64,000 bases of DNA from Heterobilharzia americana (GCA_944470555.2 OX104129.1:50005998-50069997); one strand, 5' to 3'. Shown: positions 11,901 to 25,791, counted from the stretch's first letter. The notes: generated by a model from the sequence alone, not told the origin. Numbers and translations are program-made.

Positions 11901-12969
11901 AGACCTGGAAAAAAGGTGACAAAGTACTATAAATTCATCGTATTCTGCAAAATTCGTTTTTCTTGTTTTACCAAACGTTTTGAAGAAAATCAATTGTATG
12001 TTTTATGATTGCTGACAGCATGAAACCAAAATGTAGATGTTTTTTCTCAGTTTATATCACCTCGTCAGTAAATTTTTGCAAATATTGGGCATACACGGCT
12101 TTTATTTGAGCATTTTTGGTGGTCTGATATACACTGGAGCCAGCAGTCAAAACTTTATTATAGTGCCTTGAATTTTGTCAATTTTTTAAAATATGTTCGC
12201 CAAAAAATTCATTTCTTGAATAATTCTCATCCAAGACAATTATCGGCGAAGACAGTTACTTGGCTTGACAAACTGACTGGTGTCAAAAGATGTCGACTAT
12301 TAGGGTCTGTGATTCGATGTACAGAAGTAAGGTAGTAAACATACTTTTGGTTGTTTTCAGAAAATAATGAGATGGATTTTATAACCGGATCGAAGAAAAG
12401 TGCAACAGCAACTCTCACGAGAACCTCTGTAAAAGAAATTTCATCGTCCCATTTCTGGATTTGAAATATCTAAAACACTTATCTCCACAGGGATAAAAGT
12501 CGGTCGGAAATCTTTTTTAAACAGATAATGAAAAAAGTAGATAAAACTCAGCAGATTCACTGGATGAACTACCTTCCTCCAGTTCAAATCAGTTTTTTAT
12601 CATCTACCCACGTTTAGACCATTCCACTGTTTTTCGATAATTCGTCATGGGGTACTATAAATCAGAAAGAAATTTTTCCCTCTGATTGCCTACTTATTTT
12701 AAAAGTTTGGAGAAAATTGGAATCAAAAACTTTCGTGAGCCGATAGCATTACTTTACTTTTTCACCCCTAAACAGTGAATAGATGAGTGAATGGTGAAAA
12801 GAGAGTTGAATAGAAACATACCACATACCTGGAAAATAAACTTAGCTGTGCTTCAAATTCTGTATGAAATAAAAGTAAATATTAGGAATGCTCCTTTAGT
12901 ACTGTTGACTGTCTGCTCTTCCAGTTTTATTTAACTTTAAATAACGACGTTGTTTACACTCATTCAAAC
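8991..12969. other. No recognisable gene
   Basis: AT-rich sequence with short frames lacking domain motifs. A splice-donor-like GTAAGTA at ~11,053 follows a short open stretch, but no convincing exon could be defined. No repeat family was recognised. Confidence 0.4.
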
Positions 12970-13147
12970 AGCTGAGTTAACCATGTTTATTCAAGATATC
13001 GTTAAACACCAAAAGTCAATACTGGAAAGAAAATATAATGACTCAACGGATATAATACCTAAAATTATTCACAGTCAAGAGTGTCTGATTTCAGAAAATT
13101 TCTTATTGACACAAGAGACTGATGCTGAAAAAATAAAAATAGTGTAA
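12970..13147 (+). CDS. Possible terminal exon, unknown protein (weak)
   Basis: An acceptor-like sequence ending TTCAAACAG at 12969 is followed by an open frame (codons from GAG at 12972) of about 58 residues ending in TAA at 13147. It includes FIQDIVKHQKSILERKY, SQECLISENF and TQETDAEKIKIV. A possible poly(A) signal AATAAA lies near 13,202. The residue mix is protein-like, but an open run of this length occurs by chance many times in 64 kb of AT-rich DNA. No domain is recognised and no partner exon was found. Treat as a low-confidence host exon. Confidence 0.22.
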
Positions 13148-15655
13148 ATTTACTTTTTAAAATAACTGGGAAAATCATTTCATAAATCATTCATTATTTG
13201 AAATAAAATCGTCAATGATCACTTTAATAGAGTTCAGTATTGCTGGTTGCTTGGAGGCAGCCGAGAAGAATCTCTGGAAGTTGTACATTGTGCTTAACAC
13301 AGTCGTCAGCATGGCGTATCTGCAACCTCAGGTGAACTAATGTCCCTTCAGAGATTCGAATACATGTTAACCACTAATACAGTCACCGATATTATCACTG
13401 AGTAACTGACTGGATTAGATACATTGATAAGTTAATAAAGAACGGAAAAAGATTGGAGCAGGTTAACAAGGTACCATAATTTTCGCCCCTTCCTCGTCAG
13501 CTGCTTACAACCTAAGAACACTTAAATATCATATTACAAGAGAATTAAAACATACGGTTTCGCAGTTACATGAAGTTAGCTAACGGGGAAAGATATGATC
13601 AAGCAAAAAAACAAATATGTAGATAAGGTTTAAAATTCATGCTGTACAATTTCAGTCATATATGTATTTAAACAGATTTTGTGAAAAGGAAGTGAATAGT
13701 AATGAAAGACCAAGTAGAAAGAATAAGAAGCCGACTGAGTGATGACAGAAAACAGAGAGTTTATGAAATAATAAAATGAGTTGAACCCATTCCATAGAAT
13801 GATCATAAAAATTACGTACGAACATAAAATAGGATCAATGAAGAAACGATGCCATCAAATAAGAGGAAGAGTAAAATACTGCTTCATTACGGCAAAGAAA
13901 AACTTATCATTACTTTTTTTTAGATATGGAATTCTGGTTTCAGTCATTTGATCTTAACGGCCCCAGCTAGCTTGAAAAGTTTGAATTACGTTATTTCGTT
14001 GATAACCTTGAAGGATTCTGGGGTATCCACTTCATCCCAAACATCGATACAATGCCGAGTGATTGCACTACTGGTGGGTGTGTGATGAATTGACATTTAC
14101 AAGTTGTTTAGTCCTAAATACTGAACAAGCTACATTGACAACACTGCTGAAACATTGTTAAACATAATTGACTGGGTTAACTGTTTCTTCCCACGGTGAA
14201 CTGAAATAGAAACAGACTATTGTCATAATGTTCTTTGAGAAGATTTCCAACTGATAAAAAACTAATTCCAGTGGAAGTGCAGGAATACCAAATGAGAAAA
14301 TATCTCAATAAATTTCAATTTCGCACCTGGAATTACATTAAAATATATTCTCATAATAATCGCAGCTTTTTGAGAAAATCAAACAGAAATAACTTGTTTA
14401 TTACATTTATTGATGTTTTCATTCACATAAAGAAAGACTGACCTCAGAAGTCTTACATATTTTAACATCAACAAGTGCTTTCGACTCTAAGTAAGGAATA
14501 GATTTGTCGCTTATCTGGCAGACTCTAATTCAACAACATTTTAAAAAAGTCATTATTTCAAATCGGACTTTAAAAAACAAACAATATCGATCAATTACTG
14601 TTCATGAACAAACATGTTTTTCAAATTTTTTATAAAATAAACAACGAGAGACAAAACATATATAGTTCCGTTGATAATTCAATACGACTGCAAAGTAATT
14701 TATACATAAAGAAAACTATAATCAAGATTTGATCGTAGAAGGAGCTCGGACCAGACTTCCGTGCGAAACTTTGGAATTATTTGATTTCAAACCCACTGTG
14801 ACTTACACAAATACAGTCTATATCTAATTAAAGACAAACATTTACACATGTATACATACATTTTGATGATAAACATCCAGCCCATAGTTGTTATGACTGT
14901 TCTGTAACGGTTATCGATTATTGAATTGTTTTTGATGACAAATGCCAAAGTTTGCACGAATTTATGATGACCAGTTAGATATAGTCAGTCTGAACAACAA
15001 ATCAGCTAACCAATGATGTAAAGACAGTAATTCTTACATATACTATTTGACAGCATATATTTTTATTTTGAATAAAAATTCGAATATTCTGTTGAAAAAG
15101 CTGCGGTATATACAGAGAAACGTTCAGAAATATCTTGTTTTTGATTTTCTAAACATACAGTAGAATTATATTAAAACTTGTATATAGTCAGTCTGTTTAT
15201 CCGCAACACCAAACCAATGTTGTGTAAATGTTTTATCTCATCGCTTGACTTTGAAATCAGGTGATGAAAGCTTGTGGGATACCACTTGGTCTTTAATTGT
15301 TCTTCTACTGATGTCAGTTATTGAATGAAGATAGTCTTCCACCACCACACCAAGAACTAAAGCAAATTGATCTATTTATTTGAGGTCTTTGCTTGAAAAT
15401 GTCTATCATCTATTGAGGCAAGTAACCTACTGGCAAGTGAATAATTGCTGAAATCTGATTATCTATTCTCCGCTTTTCTGTTATGATTATGATATATTCA
15501 AAAGAAATTTTGTACAAAGTAGTCTCATTAAACTATGTTTGGGAAGATTCTTACTTGCTTCTGACGAGATGCAGTATTTCTGCTATTCACTTTATACCAT
15601 CCAACTGTTTACATCCAGTCACTCAGTACTAAATAGAGTGAACCGCTGTTCCGAT
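13148..15655. other. No recognisable gene
   Basis: AT-rich, no domain, RNA or clear repeat signature. A stretch near 13,990-14,080 vaguely recalls a decayed hammerhead SINE but is too diverged to call. Confidence 0.4.
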
Positions 15656-17200
15656 TTTACAAGCCTCACAGACTTAAGATAAGCCCAGTATCACATCCCA
15701 ATGAACCGGCTTCCAATTGGGCGCAGATGCATGGAGACGGTACACACATCAGGCAATGCACTCCTTCTAAAGCAGAAAGCTCCTAAGTCCCGGGTATCTA
15801 CCCGTACCCCCAAGGGTGGGACGGCATCAAGTGCCTGGCCTGTATTATCCCGCTTAGGTCGGCCATATTTCGCATCCATCACTCCACTAATAAAAACGGA
15901 ACTTTACCCCCGACTAGTGAGGCGGCATCAAGCCGTTCAACGCTTATTGCCTACCTGGTGCTAGGAGGTTAATAACCAGATTCAGGAGACAATTAGCGAC
16001 CACTCCCAAAGGCCTGTTCGTCGGCCACGGGTGACAAAACCTTCTTTACTTCAGGCAGAAGACAAAGACCTGTAGTTCGTTCACCACAATGGACTTCATA
16101 TACTTTCAATCTATACTAGAGATGTAGACAAGCACGGTGGCCAACTTGGTCCTACTCGGAGTAAGCCAAGACTATCATACTTTGCACGTATCTCCAGATG
16201 CTCCCAAATAAGAATGTCAGGTTCCCCAGAATATGTATAAACTCCTGAGTAGCTCCACCACTAAATGTTCAAAGTAGGTTTCTTCACTTCAGAACCCTAA
16301 CTGTGGATGAAAGGATGATGAGTCGGTTCACAAATTGATACCTTCTTATCAGTGGGAACCATTAGAAAGCCCACCGTGTCGCATTTTGGCTCAAAATACC
16401 ATAGCCTTCAAAATCACTACCCAAGTCATCTATCCGACAAAGCAAGACTAAATGTTCGACGTCGGCTAGGTGCTCACTATTCATTAATCAGATGACAAGC
16501 TAACTGATCACAAATAATATTTTGTTTCTGTTCCGTACACTGGGGGACTACCGACTGGAACAGGATATTAGCAAGACAGTTAATGGCCACAAGTAAAACA
16601 TGCAGCTTAGGTTGGTGAGTCGCCCACTTGCCTGAGAAATCTCTTGTGCCCCCCCCATTAAACCACAGACTACATCCACTGAGGACAAATGAGCGACAGG
16701 GATATTTAAGCACGCCCCCGAACCAGAAGACCTCACAGCCATCACCCCACAAATACTCCGTACACTTCAGTTTACCGTCTTAGAAGTCTTTAGCCACCTT
16801 TAGCTTGCCCGGTCAAAAGACCTGCTGGAGTTTTCACTATCCTCTACAGCCGAAATCGAAGCCCAATGGACTTCTCTACTAGCTCCCAGACATTGCTCGC
16901 TTCCCTCCCCCATACAGCAGAGTGAATGCAGCCTCCTTCTTCACAAGGGATACGCAATTTTGGTCTACCCCGAAAACTTCATACCTCCACATAAAACCTG
17001 GGAGGTAACCTGTGTGCATGGTGTGACTTCTAGGTTCGTATCATTTACTCAAGGCTGTTCCACCAAATCAAACAAGTTGAACCAGACAGAAGCACTGAGG
17101 CATACTGCACTTGCTCTCAGAAATATGTGGAACCCCACCATTGACACCGAACGAAAAGGATAGTGTCGGTTTCATATGAACATATTCGTAGGGGTATACA
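15656..17200. other. GC-richer block, probable old transposable element, family unknown
   Basis: Base composition changes sharply here. Many lines approach or exceed half G+C, for example around 15,770-15,960 and 16,600-16,760, against roughly a third elsewhere. Short frames occur on both strands (plus 15,701-15,964 and 16,960-17,163; minus 15,691-15,882 and 16,477-16,752), but none shows a domain I recognise. TGTTCGACGTCGGCTAGG at ~16,451 and GTTCAGTCGGCTAGGCAG at ~17,360 suggest internal repetition. Composition and lack of open frames fit a decayed repeat or an insertion from a GC-richer source. A host gene is not supported. Confidence 0.4.
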
Positions 17201-20200
17201 GCCCCAGTATATCTCTAAGTGGATCTGCAACTTGTATATACTGCATAGGTAGGACATCTTGTCCACCTCAGCTTTTCTGTATTATTTTTGCAACTCAAAA
17301 ATACCGCAGCCATTAGAATCGCCAGCAAAACCAGCTGTCCAACGAAGGACAACAAAATATGTTCAGTCGGCTAGGCAGTCATATGACTGATAAAAAGAAT
17401 ATCAATATGATCTCGGTTATTTGTGCCTCAAGTAAAAGCAACGATAAATTCGCTTCACATTTTATAACATGAAAGACTGGAACCGTGGTCAGTGACCTTC
17501 ACCCTTATTCCACAATAAGACATTGACCTGCAACCTATACGAGGTACAGGTAAAGACGCTGAGTATTGCAGTATTTGTTGATAGCGTGTGGGTACACGAT
17601 CAACAGTTAACGGTCTATTATCTCATAGCATTGGGGGTGACCACCAGCATTTAACCTGTGGTATTCTTATTCCTTTCAGGCGTCGTGATACACACTACTC
17701 AGGTATTTGGAGAGGACCCCAAGATACTTACCAGCAGGAACCATGTCAAGGTTGACCATCTGAAACTGTCTTGACCAGAACTCTCTAAGACATTACAGCT
17801 TTGAATTTAACTGCGAGTAACACAAAATACCTCAGTCCTTGGAACAGCTGGCAGGCCAAATGAAGAGTCGGCTTAATGTTCGTTGACCAATGAGCCATCT
17901 ATCTACCTTAAGAAAGTCATAGTAACTCCTCCCAACTATCTTACTGACTGCATTCAGTCAACTAATATCGAACAAACTGAAACGCTGCTCTAGGACACTT
18001 CACTCGACAATCAGAATCAGTACATAAATAACTGAAGTCAATTAGCACAGAGGATTTAAGGCCTGGGATAATTTCTTTTTCTTTTCTTGAATGCATGATC
18101 GGTGCAACAGACCGCGTTATAGAATGAGCATTTTTAAACACATGCAAAAAGCATATAATCATCTTCATCTATCTAGAAATTTAGTTTAACGTAAAGGTCA
18201 CTTGCATATACCTCCTGATAATAAGGTGGCTTGAAAAAACATCTGGGAGGACTAAGAAACTTAACTGCCTGAAAAAATATTTCCTACTTTCAGTATACAT
18301 TAGCGGAAGTAATTAGCATCAGACGTTTCAAATATAACTAGAAAGTATAGTTTTTTCCTTGTGTATTTTGAAAAGTACAAGTTTTTTCAGGACATCCTCA
18401 GTATTCTTTGATTTTTACTGTTTATTCATATGAAATAGAATGCTAAGAAAAACAGTCATGTTTGGTATCTCTTTTAGTATCTTGCGACATGTACCCGTAA
18501 AAAACTTTCATTGACAATAAATCCCAACCTGTGGAACTTCTTTTTTGGCGTATATATAAATGAGATATTATGAATTCAAGCACACTTTAAGCATGATTTA
18601 TAACATGCAGGCGTACTTTGACATTTCCATAGTATTATGTGTTTTACTTTGAGGCTGAACACAGATAGAGCAAACCTCACTTTTCATTTATATTAAAGTC
18701 AAGTCTAATGTGGCGTGTTTAACCATCACTGGCTGCTTTTCCTGACACGCGTTTATGAATGCCTTTGGAATTTTTCTAAGGTATATAATTTGTACCTTCT
18801 GTGACTAATTTCGACTACATTTGTACCAACAGCAATTCGCTATTCAATGAATATACCTTTTTCAGGCTATGCGAACTGTTTATCACATCATAGGTGAAGT
18901 TTTCGATGCATTTCATGGGATCGTTAGCGAAAATGGTAGCTACAATAAAAGCCTTGAAAGACAGTGAGTTGTTTCAGTATCTTCATAACTAGCTTGCATA
19001 TGCACCTCAACGGCTTTCTGTAGTTTACCCTGACGATTCACTTCATAGAGTTATTGAACTTTTTCGTTCAAAGAACTTATATGTATTAGTCTCTGTTAGC
19101 TACGCTTCTAATTCACCTTTGTGCAATCTTTTTACTTGCTTTCCTGTCTGACCTAATCAGAATCTAATACTTTTTACTGTTGCAGCTATTTGTTAAGGTT
19201 AGTAAGCTCCAGACAAATGGCTTAGTGGAAAAGTCTGCGACTTAAGGACTGGGAGATACAAATTTGGATCGAAGAAGGACACGTAAGTTCCCTACAGTGT
19301 GTAGATAGTTCAGACTGATGTGTGCTTAGACACCTGCGTCTATGACTTGATAGTTACACACAGTGACCATCTAGAGTTTATTTCGAGTAATATACTGTGT
19401 TAAATGACACATTTGCTTTATAACTTTCTCTTGCTTTACGATGACAAGAATAAGTGTTGCACTTAAAGAAGCGATTGATTGACTGACATGAACGTCATGA
19501 GACTGCAATACAAGTGATTCTTTTAAGGTAAGAAACAATCGACAAACTGAAATACAAAACAATATTTATCATTTATAGGACTTTTACGAAAGTGTCTACG
19601 GAGAAGCCGAACAATAAACAAACCCATAGAAATGTGTAACAGATAAAATAAGGCTTTTACTTCCTACTGTGAATAAAAATATTTTGCAATATTTGAGTGT
19701 TAGCAACAATATTGAAAGTGCCATAACATTGGATAGCAGTATACTTCTGTTTCTCATCGTTTTTAACACATTTACTTAAAACGTGTGTTCAGGTAAGTCC
19801 TTGGAAAAAATATTTTTCATAACAAACTGATACCATTCAACACACAACAGGAAATGATAGAATGATAAAAACATTTTTAGGCTGGCTTAAAAATAACCTG
19901 TCACCTGCAAATATAGGCATCGCAAAAACTCAATTATTGTAATTATTCAAGGTTTCCCAAGTTTACTCATCTAGACGTTTGTCAAACTTTATTCCAGCCG
20001 ATTCAGATGCAGTTGTGTTAACTGGATGGTACTGTGAAATTTTCAACTGAAAGACGATCAAAGGGAATGAGATCATATTGGGTCGGAAGTCAGTAAACGG
20101 AAATTCTTAGAACTAACGAAATAGGGAAGTTTGATTTCACTTTTATATATACGTTTGCAGATATGACTGTGATTTGAAAGCATACTTAAATTTCTGCAAA

Positions 20201-20628
20201 GCAACTATTCCTCGCCTAACATTTTACATTAAATGGGACTTTCCGAAGTTGCTTAAATCTTTTAGGTGTCTTCAAATCGCATTGTTTACTAGCACAAAAC
20301 CTTCTAACCTGTTCAGTCTCCTTTAAGAGGTTAGTGCCTAAGTTAGTAGAAAACAGCTTGATGGATTACAATGAGACCCTAAGTTGATGGAAATACATCA
20401 TTTAATTATTTTTCGAATAAATACAAAGCCATTTCAGTGAACGAAAAATATCCTATTCGATAACTTCATCAACATATCGAGAAAATGACATTAACTTGTA
20501 AACACCACAACGATGTACAGCATTTGTAAAGATTCGTTGTAAAGACAATTTTCTTAACTGAATTATCCTTTACCAAATTTCATTGCCTGTAAGTTTGTTG
20601 ACAGAACATCATTGGTATCATCACCACA
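17201..20628. other. No recognisable gene; weak tRNA-like head near 19.2 kb
   Basis: Mostly AT-rich non-coding DNA. At 19,213-19,280 a segment with ATGGCTTAGTGG and TTTGGATCGAA recalls tRNA-like boxes A and B of a SINE head. A CAG|GTAAGT donor-like site lies at ~19,793, preceded by a short open stretch without a start or credible acceptor. Confidence 0.35.
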
Positions 20629-21680
20629 ATAGAACAGAGTACAGAATGACAGTCAACCGGATCTCTACCTCAACTTCATACAATTTGAAAAGTCCTTCGA
20701 CAGCGTCGACCGAGAAGTGATTTGACAGGCAGCTGCTTCAACACTACAATTTTAGCGCCACATAACTTCATCAACCTCAGTCAACAACTATCTGAAGACG
20801 CCACATGCCAAGTGATTCACAATGAAAAGCTCAGCGATGCCTTCGAAGGGAAGACAGGAAGGAGTAAGACAAGCCTGTCGTCTAATATCACCGATGATTG
20901 TGGTCGACTGCACTGGACTGGATCATGCAGCAAACCGTGAGGAGCGAGAAGACGGGCATACGCTGGCTGGACCGATGAGAATACCTTAAAGGACTTGCAT
21001 TTCGCCGATTAAGATTTATGTCCAATGTCTTGTGGCACAAACTGGAAGATGTACAGGCGAAAACTAACAAGTTGGCAGAAGAGGCGAGTCGGCGAATATG
21101 GGACTTCAAGTGAATGTAGAGGAGACAGAGGTGATGAAGATACCCAAACAACAACAGCATCAACATCAAGCAACAATCACCATTAACAAGAGGAACCTAA
21201 AGGAAGTTGTCTCTTTTACCTACTTAGGCAAGGCAGCATCGTTTCAAATGCAGGTGACACAGATGAGGACGTCAAAGGCAGAATCGGAAAAGCAATGTAG
21301 GTGTTTTTTAGGCTTCACTCAGCAAACAGAACAAGATCCAGATTTTCAACACCAACGTCAAGTCAGTGCTTCTGTGTGATGGTTGAGAGACTCGGTGCGT
21401 TACAAAAGGCATTTCCAGCAAACTACAGGCATTCATAGTGATCAGCTGCCACCTACGCTCACTTGATACTGAAGATCAGATGGCCAGAATGATAAGGATA
21501 AGCAACAAGGAGCTCTGGCTGGCAACGAACCAACCGAGATCCCATCGCCCAACATATATGCAGAAGGAAGTGTATATGGATTGGGCATACACTGAGAAGG
21601 CTGGTGGGGGATGTCAGCCGCTACGCCAGGCCCCCGAGTTGAACTTAATGGGGAAACGACGATTTGGGCGTTTCAGGCCT
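20629..21680 (+). pseudogene. LINE RT remnant, array copy 1 (no endonuclease part)
   Basis: The translation shows FEKSFDSVDREV (motif A region, ~20,690), GVRQACRLISP (motif B region with GC changed to AC), and EVVSFTYLGK and VEETEVMKIP in the post-motif-C segment. NTNVKSVLL-type and ISNKELW blocks follow. In-frame stops and frameshifts break it throughout, so it is dead. It begins abruptly at 20,629, where copies 2 and 3 continue upstream into LINE sequence, and it ends near 21,680 inside the C-terminal region, running directly into non-LINE DNA. The same disabling lesions are present in all three copies, so decay preceded duplication. Confidence 0.8.
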
Positions 21681-22419
21681 GGTTGTCTGTCCACTATTTA
21701 TTCGTGGCTATTAAAAGATAGTGATATACAAAGGATTAGTTAATCCATATGTGTACACCTTTAATGATATTTTTGTCTGGTGAAAAATGAGTGCGTAAAT
21801 GTGTTTTCTTTAAAGTTACTTTCACCCAGGTCGAAAAACGAATGGATGCCGAATGACCATTATATGTTGCTTTTGTTAAATTACGGAGAACTTGTTCGCT
21901 GATGCGAAATATGCGCCCACTGGTTTCCGTTCTTTTGGATTCTTCTTATTTTGAATAAATCTATGACCTCCTAATGAAAACTGGAAAACAGCTTAACTGA
22001 GATCACGTCAAAGTAAATATTTCTCCTAAATTTCCTCCTGTCTCAAGTGATGTGTACCGCCTTGCCTTCCTAAAGGATTATCTTCCCTACTTTGTGTTTC
22101 CAGTGTTGTCAAATAACTTGCTAACTATGCCACTATTCGATTTCCAACCATTCATGAGTATCGCATAAAATGGAGTTATTTACTAGACTATTTCCATGCA
22201 CCTGTTTGTGATCCTAATTGATTTAAATTAGAAAATAAAACCATCAAGTACCTACTATTCTAATCATAAAAATCTAGTTGAAAAACAGGAGGAATAAAAA
22301 AGATAATGAAGTCTTTTACATTACCGAGACAATAATCCCTACTCAATAAGTTTAACTATTTACTCGGGAATTTTCATGCTCAATAGATGAGGACAAGCTG
22401 CATATTAATAAATGTTTAT

Positions 22420-22430
<11 letters not shown>

Positions 22431-22474
<44 letters not shown>
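22431..22474. repeat. AT dinucleotide microsatellite
   Basis: 22 uninterrupted AT units inside the non-LINE part of array unit 1, the same length as its counterpart at 25,521-25,564. Confidence 0.95.
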
Positions 22475-22477
<3 letters not shown>

Positions 22478-22663
22478 CAACCAATAACCGTTCAGTTAAG
22501 TCCATAAAATTGTTTAATTAGCATATGAGACTGCCATAAATTCTCACCGAAATTTATTTTCAGTATTCTGTCATGATACACACGCATTTTATATACATAT
22601 ATATACCTATATGCAGATTATATGGTTATTTTAAAAGTACCCAATCAATAAATCAATAAATAC

Positions 22664-22666
<3 letters not shown>

Positions 22667-22714
<48 letters not shown>
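22667..22714. repeat. AT dinucleotide microsatellite
   Basis: 24 AT units in array unit 1. The counterpart at 25,757-25,788 has 16 units. This difference gives 16 of the 17 bases by which the two periods differ. Confidence 0.95.
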
Positions 22715-22717
<3 letters not shown>

Positions 22718-22937
22718 ACATTACCACTTTATTCTGCAATAACTCATGACATGCAAATGATATGAACGCCTAAATGATGTCTTTTTTCTACAAATTAAAC
22801 ATTCAGTGGAAGAGACAAGTTTGGTTTTCTTGATGATCTCTTTCACTCATATTATTAATCTATTCTTATATTTACTGACGAAATAATAAAGTGTTTTTCA
22901 ACATCAATAGTCACAACCATTCAATTCTTCGAGCCAA

Positions 22938-24771
22938 CAAATAATGCAGATCAAGAAGAGAAGGAGAAAATCTACAGACAACTGCAATCAGTACTGGACA
23001 ACACCCCACTCCAGTTGGCAATGGTGACATCAAACTTCTAATGGGTGGGGTGACATGAATGCGGAACAGGCAGCGGGCAATACAGGGAGAGAATTCATCA
23101 TGAGTCGAGAGGCACTTGGTGAAATGAATGAGAATGAAGAACTGTTTGCAGACTTCTGCACATTCAACGATTTGGAGATTGGAGGCATTGTGTGCATTCA
23201 TACGGATATTCACAGATCGATCGACATGGATTTCACCAGACACCAGGACGCACTAAGTATCAGATCGACTTCATCTCAGTCTGAAGAAAGTGGAGATGGA
23301 GACGCAGCCTACTGGACACAAGATCAGATGAAGAAAGGGAGCAGATGTAGGTTCACACTGCTTATCATCTAGTGCAAGGAACCTGCCTTCCAAATCAAGT
23401 TGGCAGCCTTCAAAGAAGCTAATGACGATAGACCACAGTTGAAGTTCAACACCCAGAACAGAAGCAGAAGGACGAAACTACAAATGACATCTTCATGACA
23501 GACACCAAGACGAAGTGGAAGATATTAAGACATTGCAAAAACTCACGAGGAATGATTCTTCACCACTATCCACACCAAGCAAAATATTATTCCAAAACAT
23601 CCTGGAGAGACTGAAAGATGCGCCGGATTCAAAATTACCACCAGGACAGGCCGGCTGGTTGGCTTAAGGAAGAACAAATCACATACGGATCAAACTGCAA
23701 TGCTACGCTACACCTCATCATAGAACAGAGTACAGAATGACAGTCAACCGGATCTCTACCTCAACTTCATACAATTTGAAAAGTCCTTCGACAGCGTCGA
23801 CCGAGAAGTGATTTGACAGGCAGCTGCTTCAACACTACAATTTTAGCGCCACATAACTTCATCAACCTCAGTCAACAACTATCTGAAGACGCCACATGCC
23901 AAGTGATTCACAATGAAAAGCTCAGCGATGCCTTCGAAGGGAAGACAGGAAGGAGTAAGACAAGCCTGTCGTCTAATATCACCGATGATTGTGGTCGACT
24001 GCACTGGACTGGATCATGCAGCAAACCGTGAGGAGCGAGAAGACGGGCATACGCTGGCTGGACCGATGAGAATACCTTAAAGGACTTGCATTTCGCCGAT
24101 TAAGATTTATGTCCAATGTCTTGTGGCACAAACTGGAAGATGTACAGGCGAAAACTAACAAGTTGGCAGAAGAGGCGAGTCGGCGAATATGGGACTTCAA
24201 GTGAATGTAGAGGAGACAGAGGTGATGAAGATACCCAAACAACAACAGCATCAACATCAAGCAACAATCACCATTAACAAGAGGAACCTAAAGGAAGTTG
24301 TCTCTTTTACCTACTTAGGCAAGGCAGCATCGTTTCAAATGCAGGTGACACAGATGAGGACGTCAAAGGCAGAATCGGAAAAGCAATGTAGGTGTTTTTT
24401 AGGCTTCACTCAGCAAACAGAACAAGATCCAGATTTTCAACACCAACGTCAAGTCAGTGCTTCTGTGTGATGGTTGAGAGACTCGGTGCGTTACAAAAGG
24501 CATTTCCAGCAAACTACAGGCATTCATAGTGATCAGCTGCCACCTACGCTCACTTGATACTGAAGATCAGATGGCCAGAATGATAAGGATAAGCAACAAG
24601 GAGCTCTGGCTGGCAACGAACCAACCGAGATCCCATCGCCCAACATATATGCAGAAGGAAGTGTATATGGATTGGGCATACACTGAGAAGGCTGGTGGGG
24701 GATGTCAGCCGCTACGCCAGGCCCCCGAGTTGAACTTAATGGGGAAACGACGATTTGGGCGTTTCAGGCCT
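22938..24771 (+). pseudogene. LINE endonuclease-RT remnant, array copy 2
   Basis: The LINE sequence starts near 22,938 with the block translating to PTNNADQEEKEK and continues through GDMNAEQAAGNTGREF (the GDxN block of an APE-type endonuclease) and GEMNENEELFADFC. An inter-domain region with stops follows, then the same RT remnant as copy 1: FEKSFDSVDREV near 23,785 and TEVMKIP near 24,210. The N-terminal part of the endonuclease is missing. Several stops and frameshifts show that it encodes no functional enzyme. Comparison with the minus-strand copy at 59.26-62.13 kb places it in the same LINE family. Confidence 0.82.
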
Positions 24772-25509
24772 GGTTGTCTGTCCACTATTTATTCGTGGCT
24801 ATTAAAAGATAGTGATATACAAAGGATTAGTTAATCCATATGTGTACACCTTTAATGATATTTTTGTCTGGTGAAAAATGAGTGCGTAAATGTGTTTTCT
24901 TTAAAGTTACTTTCACCCAGGTCGAAAAACGAATGGATGCCGAATGACCATTATATGTTGCTTTTGTTAAATTACGGAGAACTTGTTCGCTGATGCGAAA
25001 TATGCGCCCACTGGTTTCCGTTCTTTTGGATTCTTCTTATTTTGAATAAATCTATGACCTCCTAATGAAAACTGGAAAACAGCTTAACTGAGATCACGTC
25101 AAAGTAAATATTTCTCCTAAATTTCCTCCTGTCTCAAGTGATGTGTACCGCCTTGCCTTCCTAAAGGATTATCTTCCCTACTTTGTGTTTCCAGTGTTGT
25201 CAAATAACTTGCTAACTATGCCACTATTCGATTTCCAACCATTCATGAGTATCGCATAAAATGGAGTTATTTACTAGACTATTTCCATGCACCTGTTTGT
25301 GATCCTAATTGATTTAAATTAGAAAATAAAACCATCAAGTACCTACTATTCTAATCATAAAAATCTAGTTGAAAAACAGGAGGAATAAAAAGATAATGAA
25401 GTCTTTTACATTACCGAGACAATAATCCCTACTCAATAAGTTTAACTATTTACTCGGGAATTTTCATGCTCAATAGATGAGGACAAGCTGCATATTAATA
25501 AATGTTTAT

Positions 25510-25520
<11 letters not shown>

Positions 25521-25564
<44 letters not shown>
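25521..25564. repeat. AT dinucleotide microsatellite
   Basis: 22 AT units in array unit 2. Confidence 0.95.
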
Positions 25565-25567
<3 letters not shown>

Positions 25568-25753
25568 CAACCAATAACCGTTCAGTTAAGTCCATAAAAT
25601 TGTTTAATTAGCATATGAGACTGCCATAAATTCTCACCGAAATTTATTTTCAGTATTCTGTCATGATACACACGCATTTTATATACATATATATTCCTAT
25701 ATGCAGATTATATGGTTATTTTAAAAGTACCCAATCAATAAATCAATAAATAC

Positions 25754-25756
<3 letters not shown>

Positions 25757-25788
<32 letters not shown>
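25757..25788. repeat. AT dinucleotide microsatellite
   Basis: 16 AT units in array unit 2, contracted relative to unit 1. Confidence 0.95.

Positions 25789-25791
<3 letters not shown>

Larger units (their letters stand above)
21681..22937. other. Non-LINE segment of array unit 1
   Basis: This is ~1.26 kb of AT-rich DNA with no reading frame of note, lying between the LINE RT part and the next LINE endonuclease part. It contains AT repeats at 22,431-22,474 and 22,667-22,714. The same segment recurs at 24,772-26,011. It may be the original flank of a LINE insertion that was carried along in the duplication. Confidence 0.7.

Noticed and set aside
13985..14085. Possible ninth hammerhead SINE
   Set aside because: Only loose resemblance to the reversed tail; neither tRNA-like boxes nor core ribozyme blocks could be placed.
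19700..19800. CAG|GTAAGT donor with an open stretch upstream
   Set aside because: A good donor, but no start codon, no credible acceptor and only ~20 open codons.
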